A stretch of 64,000 nucleotides of DNA from an uncultured Thermoanaerobaculia bacterium (GTDB lineage Bacteria; Acidobacteriota; Thermoanaerobaculia; Multivoradales; Multivoraceae): positions 2,830,859 through 2,894,858 of the forward strand of contig OX638294.1 of NCBI GenBank assembly GCA_951812325.1. Reading direction: 5' to 3'. Under the pieces are notes generated by a model. That model saw only the letters and a program-made list of their open reading frames with translations, had not been told where the DNA came from and searched no databases. This document shows positions 17,850 through 26,308 of the stretch, in pieces; position 1 is the first letter of the stretch, and each line of letters starts with the position of its first letter. The position numbers and the translations under genes were made by a program.

Positions 17850-18944
17850 ATGCGCCGTCGTCTCCTCCTGTTCATCATCGTGACCGGCATCGTCGCCGTG
17901 GCGGCGCTGGTGCTCTGGTTTGCACCGAAGGCGCAGGAGGCGAGCACGCTCAGGCTGGCCCGGGCGTGGGTCGGCGTGGAGGTTGGCGGCGGGGGGTTGG
18001 CCAGGACGGGCACAGTCCGACTCGTCGCCGGCGAGAGCTTCCGGCTGCATGCGGTGGTCGAGGCGCACCGCGGTGGAGACGGGGAGGCCGTGTACTACAG
18101 CGCCACTCCCCGGGTGGAGCTCGACGGTCAGGAGGTAGATGCCCTTCCCGTGGAGGAGCTGAGCGTGCTCGGCAGGGTGAGACTGCTCTGGTTCAGCGTC
18201 GAGAACGGCCTTCCCTTTCGCGAGATGGAGAACGGCGCCGACCTCGAGAGCTTCCGCTACGAGCAGTTCTTTCGTCCCGAGTGGGGCAGCGCCTGGTCGA
18301 TCGACGGCGCCCTCGACGCCTACTTCGACAGCTGGGTGGAGAACGACGTCCCTGCCATCGAGCGTGACTTCGGAACCCTCCGCTACCAGGTCTGGGTCGA
18401 GACCTCGCTGGACGAGGACGCCCTGGTTCCGGATCAGCGGGTGAAGTCGGCTTCGCTACCGGACGCGACCAGGGTTGAAGCTCGTCTGCCGGAGGCGCTG
18501 GGTGTTCCGTCGGCGGTGTTCGGGCTGCCTGGCATCGTCCGCGGCGACGGGGACTGGGATGCGGCGGCCCTGGCGCGCCTGCAGGGGCTCCATCGCGACC
18601 GGCTCGCCTTCAGCCGCGTGACCCTGCTGCAGGAGTTGCTGCATGCCGGCGGTGTCGGTTGGGGTGACTTGAACTGGCAGCTCACGCCGCTCGACGGCAG
18701 CGTACCCTGGCGGGACGCGAAGGTGGGCATGCCGGCGCCGGGCGATCTGGTCCGGGTCGCGGACCGGTGGGTCGTACTGCTTGGCGACGAGACGGGCGTC
18801 GGCGAACCGGGGATGCTGGACGGGGCGGATCTCTGCCTGGACTTCGCCGCCGGCGCCTCCGTGCGGCGGCTGGACCAGATCTTCCTGCTCGGGAGCGAGG
18901 AGGGAGGCGACGTGCAGGTGGCCTCGCCGCGGCCGCCGGTCTGA
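17850..18944 (+). CDS. Membrane-anchored protein of unknown function
   Basis: The protein is 364 aa from ATG 17850 (MRRRLLLFIIVTGIVAVAAL). A single N-terminal TM anchor of about 20 hydrophobic residues precedes a soluble, presumably periplasmic domain rich in acidic and Trp residues (FFRPEWGSAWSIDGALDAYF). I do not recognise the family. TAGCAT lies 7 nt before the ATG, supporting this start and a leaderless mRNA; an upstream ATG at 17820 would add ten residues. A strong hairpin follows its stop, before the convergent dsbD gene, so it is probably a single-gene transcript. Confidence 0.7.
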   Translation: MRRRLLLFIIVTGIVAVAALVLWFAPKAQEASTLRLARAWVGVEVGGGGLARTGTVRLVAGESFRLHAVVEAHRGGDGEAVYYSATPRVELDGQEVDALPVEELSVLGRVRLLWFSVENGLPFREMENGADLESFRYEQFFRPEWGSAWSIDGALDAYFDSWVENDVPAIERDFGTLRYQVWVETSLDEDALVPDQRVKSASLPDATRVEARLPEALGVPSAVFGLPGIVRGDGDWDAAALARLQGLHRDRLAFSRVTLLQELLHAGGVGWGDLNWQLTPLDGSVPWRDAKVGMPAPGDLVRVADRWVVLLGDETGVGEPGMLDGADLCLDFAAGASVRRLDQIFLLGSEEGGDVQVASPRPPV

Positions 18945-18994
18945 TCGGCCTTTGGGAGGACTCGCGGCGAAGACAGGGTGCACCGGCCTGCCAT

Positions 18995-19020
18995 CCGTGC
19001 GCCCGCTGACGGGCGCACGG
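18995..19020. terminator. Bidirectional terminator-like hairpin
   Basis: CCGTGCGCCCG, loop CTGA, and CGGGCGCACGG form a perfect 11-bp stem, extendable by one pair. It sits in the 162-nt space between two convergent genes, as expected for a shared terminator. No T tract follows. Confidence 0.6.
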
Positions 19021-19106
19021 ACCGGTTCGCGGGTGACGCGGGTCGCGCCACCCGGGTTCTGGCCGGCATCCGGCGCGAGCCTCCGAGGACCGGGAGTTCC
19101 GGCGGG

Positions 19107-20924
19107 CTATTGCGCCGCGACCTCGCCGCCGGCTGAACGCCGGATCGCCTCTTCCAGCCTGCCTTTCCGGAGAAGCTCGCTGAAGACGTGCGGCTCCTGG
19201 TTCGGCCGGTAGAGTGCATAGAAGGGGATGCCGTAGCGTCCGAAGCTCGCCAGATAGCGGGCGATGCCGTCGTCCCGATTGGTCCAGTCGGCCTGCATCG
19301 CGACGACGTCGTAGCGGGTGAAGAGGGCGGCCGTCTCCTCGGTCTCGAGGACGAGACGTTCGTTCACCTTGCAGGTGGCGCACCAGTCCGCGGTGACGTC
19401 GACGAAGACCAGTCGCCCCTCCTCGGCGAGGGTTTCGGCCTGGCCGGGGTCGAACGGAACCCAGTTCAGGACGTGTTGCGTGGCAGGTCCGGATCCGCCG
19501 CCGCCGGAAAGGGCCGGTGCGCCGTTCGCCAGAACCAGGACGAAGACGGCCGCGGCCACCGCGCCGAGGCGTTCGAGGATGCGCGGCGCCGTTTTCTGTG
19601 CGCGGCCCTGCAACCAGATGAAGAGGGCCAGGACGAGAAGCCCGATCTCGACAAAGGCGAGGCGGGCGCTGTCCATCTGGGCGGCCAGAACGTAAAGCAG
19701 CCAGACCGTCGTGCCGGCGATCAGAAAGCCCATGATCCCCCGCAGCGTCGCCATCCACTCGCCGGGTTTCGGCAGCATCCTGACCGCGTTGGGGACCGCG
19801 GCGAGCAGCAGGTAGGGAGCCGCGAGTCCGACGCCGACCGCGGTGAACACGGCCACGATCGTGGTTCCCGGCTGGCTCAGCGCGAAGCCGACCGCGGTGC
19901 CGAGAAAGGGCGCCGAGCAGGGGGTCGCCATCAGAGTCGCGAACACGCCCGAGAAGAAGTGCCCGGAGTAGCCTTCGCTCTGGCCGCCGCCGAGCCGGTT
20001 GCTGATCGCCTGCGGCAACTGGATCTCGAACAGGCCCCAGACGTTCAGGCTGAAGAGGGTCAGCACCAAGGCAAGGAAGGTGACGAACAGGGGGTTCTGG
20101 AACTGGATCCCCCAACCGATCGCCTGGCCGGCCGAGCGGGCAAGGAGCGTGGCTCCCGCGAGCGCCCAGAACGAGACGAGGATGCCCAGCGTCGTCATCA
20201 GTGCGCCCGCCGTGATCTCGCGGCGCGGCCGGCCCGAGGCCTGGGCCAGGCCGAAGAGCTTGAGCGAGACGATCGGCAGCACGCACGGCATCGCATTCAG
20301 GATCAGTCCGCCGAGCAGAGCCGGAATCAGCGCGGCGAACAGGCCCAGGCCGCCGGAGGACGTGCCGGAGGGCGGGGCCGGGGCGGCCTCGAAGGCCGGG
20401 TGTCCGGTTGGCTCGCCGGTGGCGCCGATCTCGAGTTGAACCGTTGCCTCGGCGGTGACCGGCGGCAGACACTGGGTGTCGTCGCAGGCCTGGTAGGTGA
20501 GCTCGGCGGGTACATCGACGACACCGGCCCTCGCGTCCGCCGGCACGTCGAATTCCGCGTGGACGACCGCCTCGTGCTCGTAGACCGCCAGCAGATCCTC
20601 CGAGAACTCGAACTCCCACATGACGTGGTCGGGATAGCGGATATCGGGCTGCGGCCAGCCGGCGGGGGCCTTGAAGGCGATCTCGGTGGCGATCAGGTAG
20701 TCGAAGCTCGGCGTGTGACTCTGGATGTGCCAGCCGTCATCCACCGTGATCACTGCGGCGATCCGCACCCTGTCGCCGGGAGCGTGGGAGGTGAGGTCGG
20801 CGAAGGCCTCGAGCGAAGCCTTCCGGGGCGTCCTGAACTGGCCTTCGGTGACCGCGGCCAGGCACAGAATCGCGGCGACGGCCATGGCCGCCGCTCCCGA
20901 TCTGCTGGTACGATGGTGGGTCAT
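19107..20924 (-). CDS. dsbD: Thiol:disulfide interchange protein DsbD
   Basis: Moves reducing power from cytoplasmic thioredoxin to periplasmic disulfide partners and cytochrome c maturation. The protein is 605 aa from ATG 20924 (MTHHRTSRSG). A signal peptide leads to an N-terminal alpha domain with the Cys pair in TYQACDDTQCLPP. The membrane domain of about eight helices has the conserved Cys in LNAMPCVLPIVSLKLFGL and LMATPCSAPFLGTAVGF. The C-terminal thioredoxin-like gamma domain has DVTADWCATCKVNER. All six expected cysteines are present. Its start codon overlaps, head to head, that of the aminotransferase gene on the other strand. Confidence 0.93.
   Translation of the reverse strand: MTHHRTSRSGAAAMAVAAILCLAAVTEGQFRTPRKASLEAFADLTSHAPGDRVRIAAVITVDDGWHIQSHTPSFDYLIATEIAFKAPAGWPQPDIRYPDHVMWEFEFSEDLLAVYEHEAVVHAEFDVPADARAGVVDVPAELTYQACDDTQCLPPVTAEATVQLEIGATGEPTGHPAFEAAPAPPSGTSSGGLGLFAALIPALLGGLILNAMPCVLPIVSLKLFGLAQASGRPRREITAGALMTTLGILVSFWALAGATLLARSAGQAIGWGIQFQNPLFVTFLALVLTLFSLNVWGLFEIQLPQAISNRLGGGQSEGYSGHFFSGVFATLMATPCSAPFLGTAVGFALSQPGTTIVAVFTAVGVGLAAPYLLLAAVPNAVRMLPKPGEWMATLRGIMGFLIAGTTVWLLYVLAAQMDSARLAFVEIGLLVLALFIWLQGRAQKTAPRILERLGAVAAAVFVLVLANGAPALSGGGGSGPATQHVLNWVPFDPGQAETLAEEGRLVFVDVTADWCATCKVNERLVLETEETAALFTRYDVVAMQADWTNRDDGIARYLASFGRYGIPFYALYRPNQEPHVFSELLRKGRLEEAIRRSAGGEVAAQ
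20906..20914 (+). promoter_or_regulatory. Extended -10 element of the aminotransferase gene
   Basis: TGGTACGAT fits TGN-TANNNT and ends 8 nt before ATG 20923, so the mRNA would be leaderless or nearly so. The element lies inside the dsbD signal-peptide coding region on the opposite strand. Confidence 0.4.
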
Positions 20925-22110
20925 GCCTTCCGGTGAGCGCGAGTCGGCGACGATGGCAGTCTCCCGACGGGTGGCCGAGCTGCGCCGCGAGGGCGTCGAG
21001 GTGTTCGACCTGGGCGCCGGAGAGCCCGACTTCCCCTCGCCGGAGACAGCGGTGAGTGCTGCACAACGAGCCCTCGACGAGGGCCGCACGAAGTATACGG
21101 TGCTCGAAGGTACGCCGGAGCTGAGAGCGGGGCTGGCCTCCCGGTACCGCGCCCACGGAGCGCCGTGGAGGGCGGCCAACGTGCTGGTCACGGTGGGCGC
21201 CAAGGCGGCGCTCTACGAGCTGGCGCAGGCCTTGCTGTCCGCCGGCGACGAGGTCGTGATGCCCACGCCGGCCTGGGTCAGCATTCCGGCCCAGGTGCGG
21301 CTCGCGGGCGCTACGGCGGTCACCGTGCCGATGGCGGCGGGCGACGGGTTCGCGATTCGGGCGCAGCCGCTGCTCGGGGCGATGTCGGAGCGGACGCGGG
21401 CGGTGATCGTCAACACGCCGTGCAACCCGACCGGCGCGGTCGCTTCGATGCTCGACCTGGAGCGGCTCGCGGCGGCCTGCGCCGAGCGAGGCGCCCTGCT
21501 GATCTCCGACGAGACCTACGAGCGGTTCGTCTACGACGGCTGGAGGCACGCCAGCGTCGCGTCGCTGGCGGCGGCGTATCCGGAGACGGTCGTCCTCGTG
21601 GGATCGTTCTCGAAGAGCTACGCGATGACCGGATGGCGGCTCGGCTACCTGCTTGGCGCGCCTTCGGTGGTGTCCGCGGCGGCCGCGGTGCAGAGCCACG
21701 TGACCTCGAACGCGACCTCGTTCGCGATGGCCGGCGCCGAGGCAGTGCTCCGGTGTGAGCCGCCCGAGGCAGCGGCGCTGGCGGCGGCCTGCGCGCGGCG
21801 TCGGCGGAGTTTGCTGAGGGAGTTGGGCCGGCTTCCGGGTGTCGTCTGTGCGCCGCCGCCGGGCACCTTCTATGCGTTCCCGGACGTGAGCGCCTGGTTC
21901 GATGATTGGTGTCCCGACTCCGCGGCCTTCTCTCGCTGCCTGCTGGAGGAGGCCGGCGTGGCCACAACGCCCGGTTCGGCCTTCGGATGCGAAGGTCACA
22001 TCCGTCTGTCCTATGCCTGCAGCGACGAGGTGCTGACCTCGGGGATGGAGCGGATCGCCCGGCTCCTTCGGGGGCGCGGTCTTGGCGCCGGCAGGAGGCG
22101 CGCGGGGTGA
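20923..22110 (+). CDS. Pyridoxal-phosphate aminotransferase (aspartate aminotransferase type)
   Basis: Class I aminotransferase, fold type I, probably Asp/Glu transamination. The protein is 395 aa from ATG 20923; ATG 20953 would lose ten residues. Family markers are FDLGAGEPDFPSPE, the N-terminal YTVLEGTPELR, VNTPCNPTGAV, ISDETYERFVYDG, and the PLP-lysine motif SFSKSYAMTGWRLGYLLG. The terminal Arg for substrate carboxylate is in HIRLSYACS. The substrate could also be an aromatic or other amino acid. It is read head to head with dsbD, and its stop lies in the first half of a 38-bp direct repeat. Confidence 0.88.
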   Translation: MPSGERESATMAVSRRVAELRREGVEVFDLGAGEPDFPSPETAVSAAQRALDEGRTKYTVLEGTPELRAGLASRYRAHGAPWRAANVLVTVGAKAALYELAQALLSAGDEVVMPTPAWVSIPAQVRLAGATAVTVPMAAGDGFAIRAQPLLGAMSERTRAVIVNTPCNPTGAVASMLDLERLAAACAERGALLISDETYERFVYDGWRHASVASLAAAYPETVVLVGSFSKSYAMTGWRLGYLLGAPSVVSAAAAVQSHVTSNATSFAMAGAEAVLRCEPPEAAALAAACARRRRSLLRELGRLPGVVCAPPPGTFYAFPDVSAWFDDWCPDSAAFSRCLLEEAGVATTPGSAFGCEGHIRLSYACSDEVLTSGMERIARLLRGRGLGAGRRRAG

Positions 22111-22194
22111 GACCAGCCGCGGAATGTCCATCACTTGTCCCCGTCCGACGCTTCAACGGTCTTGGCGCCGGCAGGAGACTTGCAGGATGAGACC
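22077..22194. repeat. Pair of 38-bp direct repeats, 80 bp apart
   Basis: 22077-22114 and 22157-22194 share 33 of 38 bases, both beginning CGGTCTTGGCGCCGGCAGGA. The first copy holds the aminotransferase stop (TGA), the second the ribosome-binding site and ATG of the next gene. This looks like a small duplication that created the intergenic region. Confidence 0.7.
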
Positions 22195-23311
22195 GTTGAT
22201 CGGCAGGCTCGCCTTCCCCATGTTCAACCTGTTCGGCATCCAGGTGCGGGTCCACTTCACGTTCGTCCTGCTCCTGGTCTGGATCGCGGTTCTGGCGCCG
22301 GAGATGGAGAGCAACGCAGGCTTGCTCGGCCTGGTCGTCGTCGGGCTGCTGGCAAGCGTCATCGTGCATGAGTTCGGCCACGCGCTGACCGCTCGCCGGT
22401 ACGGGATCGAGACCCGCGAGATCGTGCTGACGCCGATCGGGGGCGTGGCCCGTCTGGACGGCTATCCGCAGGGCAGGGCCGAGTTGGCGATCGCGGCCGC
22501 CGGTCCGCTGCTGAACCTGGGCCTGGCGATCGTGCTCTTCTGCGGCCTGGTGCTGGCCGGGCTGCCGCCGTGGGGCGCCGGCCCCGTCGTCGATCTGCCT
22601 TCGGCGCTGCAGTGGTTGTTGTTCGGCAACGTGTGCCTGTTCCTGCTCAATCTGCTGCCCGCCTTTCCCCTGGACGGCGGCCGCATCCTGCGCTCGGCGC
22701 TGTCGTCGTTTCTCGGCCAGGAGCGGGCGACCCGAATCGCGACCCGGCTGGGGATGCTGCTTGCCGCACTGCTCGGGCTGGCGGCGTTCGTGCCTTGGAC
22801 CCTGGGCGTGCCGTTCAACCTGATTCTGCTTCTGACCGCCTTCTTCGTGCTGATGGGTGCGACCCGGGAGTCCTCCCTGGTGAGGATGCTGCAGGTTCTG
22901 CAGGGCCGCCGGGCCGGGGAGGCGATGATGACCCGCTGCGAGAGACTGGCGCCGCAGGACACGATCGAGTGGGCGGTGCGCCTCCTGCTCTCCACCACCC
23001 AGCGGCAATTCCCGGTCGTGGACGGCTGGGGTCGGGTCGCGGGCGAAGTGGACCGCCAGCGCCTGCTCGACCTGGTCGCCCGTTGTCCGGGCGAGACGCC
23101 GTTGCTCGAGTTGATGAACCGCGAGCCGCTGACCGTGACCGAGGATTGCGACCTGCTGGAGGTGCTGCGCCAGTTGCAGGGTTCGGCGCGTGCACTCTGG
23201 GTGGTCCGGGATCAGGAGCTGCGTGGAATGCTCACCGCGGACGGCCTGTCGCAGTTCGTCGAGGTGTGCAAGCGGCTGCGGCATCGGGATTCGGGCGCGG
23301 CGAGGCCTTAG
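22187..23311 (+). CDS. Site-2 protease family (M50) metallopeptidase with CBS domains
   Basis: Intramembrane zinc protease of the SpoIVFB/Rv2625-like group. The protein is 374 aa from ATG 22187, with GCAGGA upstream. Zinc site: HEFGH in VIVHEFGHALTARRYGIET, and the second ligand in LLPAFPLDGGRILRS. About six TM helices occupy residues 15-230. The C-terminal 140 residues form a CBS-domain pair (AGEAMMTRCERLAPQDTIEW, LLELMNREPLTVTEDCDLLE), which in relatives senses adenine nucleotides. Substrate unknown; it may cleave a membrane-bound regulator. It follows the aminotransferase by 76 nt. Confidence 0.88.
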   Translation: MRPLIGRLAFPMFNLFGIQVRVHFTFVLLLVWIAVLAPEMESNAGLLGLVVVGLLASVIVHEFGHALTARRYGIETREIVLTPIGGVARLDGYPQGRAELAIAAAGPLLNLGLAIVLFCGLVLAGLPPWGAGPVVDLPSALQWLLFGNVCLFLLNLLPAFPLDGGRILRSALSSFLGQERATRIATRLGMLLAALLGLAAFVPWTLGVPFNLILLLTAFFVLMGATRESSLVRMLQVLQGRRAGEAMMTRCERLAPQDTIEWAVRLLLSTTQRQFPVVDGWGRVAGEVDRQRLLDLVARCPGETPLLELMNREPLTVTEDCDLLEVLRQLQGSARALWVVRDQELRGMLTADGLSQFVEVCKRLRHRDSGAARP

Positions 23312-23478
23312 CTCTGGCCCTCCGCGTGATCAGCCTGCCGATGCACCTTAGCCTGCCCGCGGCAAACCACGATGCACCCGTTCCGGCAGTGCATCCCGTC
23401 CAGCACCGCGCCATCCGTGTGCGCCGGGCGACGGCGGCACGCTCGTCCTGGCGACGGTCACGCCTCCACGGCTCGTCC

Positions 23479-23503
23479 TTGACAGGACGGATACTGCTAG
23501 AGT
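23479..23503 (+). promoter_or_regulatory. Promoter of the molybdenum hydroxylase operon
   Basis: TTGACA (23479-23484) and an extended -10 TGCTAGAGT (23495-23503) lie upstream of the GTG at 23533, which has an AAGGAG ribosome-binding site. The 13-nt spacing between TTGACA and TAGAGT is short for sigma70, so the TTGACA may be coincidental. The rest of the 23312-23478 gap shows nothing. Confidence 0.45.
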
Positions 23504-23532
23504 CGGCAGTTCCCGACAGTAAGGAGTGACCC

Positions 23533-24186
23533 GTGAGCGACGAGGCAAAGGGATCCGGATTCTCTCGCCGGTCGTTCCTGCGCGGCGGCGCCGCCGGGGC
23601 CCTGTCGGGAGGGCTGGCGGCGGGCCTGCTGCCGGAAGACGCCGCTGCTGCTGCTGCGCCGAAGGATGTGGACGGCGTCCCGACCGTCGGGCCGGGCCCG
23701 GTCGAGGTCGAACTCGAAGTGAACGGCGTGGTCCGCCGGCTGGAGGCGGAGCCGCGGGTCACGCTGCTCGACGCGCTGCGTGACCATCTCGACACGACGG
23801 GCCCGAAGAGAGTGTGCGATCGAGGCGCCTGCGGCGCCTGCACCGTGCTCGAGGACGGGCATCCGATCTACGCCTGCAGCCGCCTGTTGATCGAATCCGC
23901 CGGGCGCAGCATCACCACGGTCGAGGGATTGGGCTCGCCGGATGCCATGCACGAGGTACAGCAGGCCTTCGTGGAGAACGATGCCCAGCAGTGCGGCTAC
24001 TGCACGCCGGGCTTCGTCGTCGCCGCCGCGGCGCTGCTGGCCCGCAACCCGAGGCCGGGAGAGCGGGAGATCGAGGCCGGACTGGGCGGCAACTTCTGCC
24101 GCTGCGGAACCTACATGGGGATTCTCGGCGTGGTCGGCGCCCCGGGCCATGCTGCGGGACGCAGCGGAGGGGACCACGGTGGCTGA
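23533..24186 (+). CDS. Molybdenum hydroxylase, [2Fe-2S] small subunit with Tat signal
   Basis: Electron-transfer subunit of an aldehyde/xanthine-type oxidoreductase resembling PaoA/YagT. It starts at GTG 23533 with AAGGAG upstream and is 217 aa. The twin-arginine signal SRRSFLRGGAAGAL predicts periplasmic export of the folded complex. The ferredoxin-type cluster is in CDRGACGACTVLEDG plus a later Cys, and the second [2Fe-2S] cluster is in QCGYCTPGF and GNFCRCGTYMGIL. The gene overlaps the large subunit by 8 nt. The substrate is not evident. Confidence 0.92.
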   Translation: MSDEAKGSGFSRRSFLRGGAAGALSGGLAAGLLPEDAAAAAAPKDVDGVPTVGPGPVEVELEVNGVVRRLEAEPRVTLLDALRDHLDTTGPKRVCDRGACGACTVLEDGHPIYACSRLLIESAGRSITTVEGLGSPDAMHEVQQAFVENDAQQCGYCTPGFVVAAAALLARNPRPGEREIEAGLGGNFCRCGTYMGILGVVGAPGHAAGRSGGDHGG

Positions 24187-26308
24187 CTACTCCTGGCCGG
24201 AGCCGGACCGCAGGGGCCAGATCGGCCGCGGCCCGGCCCGCCTGGACGGTGCAGTCAAGTCGACCGGGTTCGCGAGGTACCCGTCGGACCGGAATCCGCC
24301 GGGCCTTCTGGCCGCGAAGATCCTCACCTGCCCCCACGCCCACGCCCGCGTCGTGCGGATCGACACGGCAGCGGCGGAAGCGATTCCGGGCGTGCGCGTC
24401 GTTCAGGTGATCCAGGGCGAGGGCTCGGAGATCCAGTGGGCAGGCGACGAGGTGGCTGCGGTCGCGGCGGAAACGGACGACATCGCCCGCGACGCGCTCC
24501 GTGCGATTCAGGTCGAGTACGAGGTGTTGCCCCACTTCGTCACGGAAGAGCACCGGGAGCGCGCGCCTGTGGCCGAGCCGGGTTCCGAGCGCACCGACGG
24601 CGACCCGGACGCCGCCTTCGCCTCCGCCCATCGCACGGTGGAGCAGACGCTCGGGATGCCGCAGATGGCCCACATGTGTCTCGAACCGCACGGTCAGGTC
24701 GCGTCCTGGGATGGCGACGAACTCGAGGTTCATGCCTCGACGCAGGCGGTTTCCACTCTGGCAGGCCAGTTCGCCTCGGAACTGGGCATACCGGCGACCC
24801 AGGTGCGGATCCGGACCGAGTACATGGGCGGCGGGTTCGGCTCCAAGTTCTCGCCGGACCGCTGGGGGATCGTCGGTGCGGAACTCGCTCGCGAGGCCGG
24901 CGCGCCGGTCAAGCTGTTCCTGGACCGGGATCAGGAAGTGTCGGTCGCCGGGAGCCGTCCGTCCGCTTTCGCCCGGGTCCGGGTGGCGGCGGACGAGCAG
25001 GGCAGGCTGGTGGCCTGGGACTCGGACTCCTGGGGCTCGGGCGGCTTGCCGGGCGCCGGCCAGACGCCGCTGCCCTATGTGTTCAGCAGGTTGCCGAACC
25101 GGCGCCTCCGCCACACGTCCGTGCCGACCAACCTGGCCGGAGCGCGGGCCTGGCGGGCGCCGAATCATCCCCAGGCGTGCTTCCTGACGATGGCCAGCCT
25201 CGACGATCTGGCCAATGAGCTGGACCTCGACCCGATCGAGTTCCTGGACCGGAACCTCGAGTTCACCGGCCGCGCCGACGTGTACCGGGAAGAACTCGGC
25301 ATCGCCGCCGGAATGGCCGGGTGGAAAGAACGCTGGCAGCCGCGCAAGAGGTCCCGGGATAGCGCTCTCCAGCGCGGCCTGGGCGTTTCGATTCACACCT
25401 GGGGCGGGCGCGGCCATGCGAGCAACTGCGACGTGACCGTGCATGCCGACGGCGCGGTCGAGGCCCGGATCGGTTCCCAGGACATCGGCACCGGGACGCG
25501 GACCATCGTTGCCCAGGTGCTGGCCGAGACGTTCGGCCTCGAATTGCCCCAGGTGCGGGTATCCCTGGGCGACAACCGGTTCCCGCAATCGGGTCCGTCC
25601 GGCGGCAGTTCGACGGTCGGCGGGGTCAGCGCCTCGACCCGCCGCGCTGCGCAGGACGCCCTGCGCGAAGTCCTGGCGCGAGTCGCCCCCGAGCTCGGGG
25701 CGGCCCCGGAAGAGCTGGCGGCGGCGGGCGGCCGCGTGTTCGTGGAAGGCGAGCCGTCGCGCTCGATGTCCTGGACCGAAGCCGCATCGCGGATCGGCGG
25801 CGCGCCGGTCAGCGCCCAGGGGCGCAACCCGGGCCCTGGTCGGCTGATTTCGAGCGGCGTCGGCGGCGTGCAGATCGCGGAAGTCGAGGTGGACATGGAA
25901 ACCGGCGTGGTCCACGTCGAGCGGATGATCGCGGTGCAGGACTGCGGCCTGATCGTCAACCGGCGGCTGGCGGAGAGCCAGGTCCACGGCGGTCTGATCA
26001 TGGGCGTCGGCTATGCGCTGTTCGAAGAGTGGATTCCGGATCCGGTCACCGGGCGTCTGCTGAACGCGGACATGGAGTTCTACAAGCTGGCGGGTCTCCT
26101 GGATGTCGGATCGCTGGAAGTGCACATGATGACCGGCCCCGGGTACGACGAACGGGGCGTGATCGGCCTGGGAGAGCCGCCCGTGATCTCACCCGGCGCC
26201 GCGATCAGCAACGCGGTGGCGAACGCAATCGGCGTGCGCGTGCCCTACCTGCCGCTGACGCCGGACCGTGTGCTCGACGCGCTGGCGGGCCGTGGGGGGA
26301 TTGCCTGA
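24179..26308 (+). CDS. Molybdenum hydroxylase, molybdopterin-binding large subunit
   Basis: Catalytic subunit of a PaoC/xanthine-dehydrogenase-type enzyme that hydroxylates aldehydes or heterocycles. I chose GTG 24179 (VADYSWPEPDRRG), with GGAGG 7 nt upstream; the protein is 709 aa, the short periplasmic type. Visible motifs are the molybdopterin loop YMGGGFGSKFSPDRWG, RAWRAPNHPQA, GSQDIGTGTRTIVAQVLAE, and the C-terminal GLGEPPVISPGAAISNAVAN with the catalytic Glu. Export is presumably by hitch-hiking on the small subunit's Tat signal. The substrate class cannot be told from the sequence alone. No XdhC/PaoD-type chaperone is encoded here. Confidence 0.92.
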   Translation: MADYSWPEPDRRGQIGRGPARLDGAVKSTGFARYPSDRNPPGLLAAKILTCPHAHARVVRIDTAAAEAIPGVRVVQVIQGEGSEIQWAGDEVAAVAAETDDIARDALRAIQVEYEVLPHFVTEEHRERAPVAEPGSERTDGDPDAAFASAHRTVEQTLGMPQMAHMCLEPHGQVASWDGDELEVHASTQAVSTLAGQFASELGIPATQVRIRTEYMGGGFGSKFSPDRWGIVGAELAREAGAPVKLFLDRDQEVSVAGSRPSAFARVRVAADEQGRLVAWDSDSWGSGGLPGAGQTPLPYVFSRLPNRRLRHTSVPTNLAGARAWRAPNHPQACFLTMASLDDLANELDLDPIEFLDRNLEFTGRADVYREELGIAAGMAGWKERWQPRKRSRDSALQRGLGVSIHTWGGRGHASNCDVTVHADGAVEARIGSQDIGTGTRTIVAQVLAETFGLELPQVRVSLGDNRFPQSGPSGGSSTVGGVSASTRRAAQDALREVLARVAPELGAAPEELAAAGGRVFVEGEPSRSMSWTEAASRIGGAPVSAQGRNPGPGRLISSGVGGVQIAEVEVDMETGVVHVERMIAVQDCGLIVNRRLAESQVHGGLIMGVGYALFEEWIPDPVTGRLLNADMEFYKLAGLLDVGSLEVHMMTGPGYDERGVIGLGEPPVISPGAAISNAVANAIGVRVPYLPLTPDRVLDALAGRGGIA

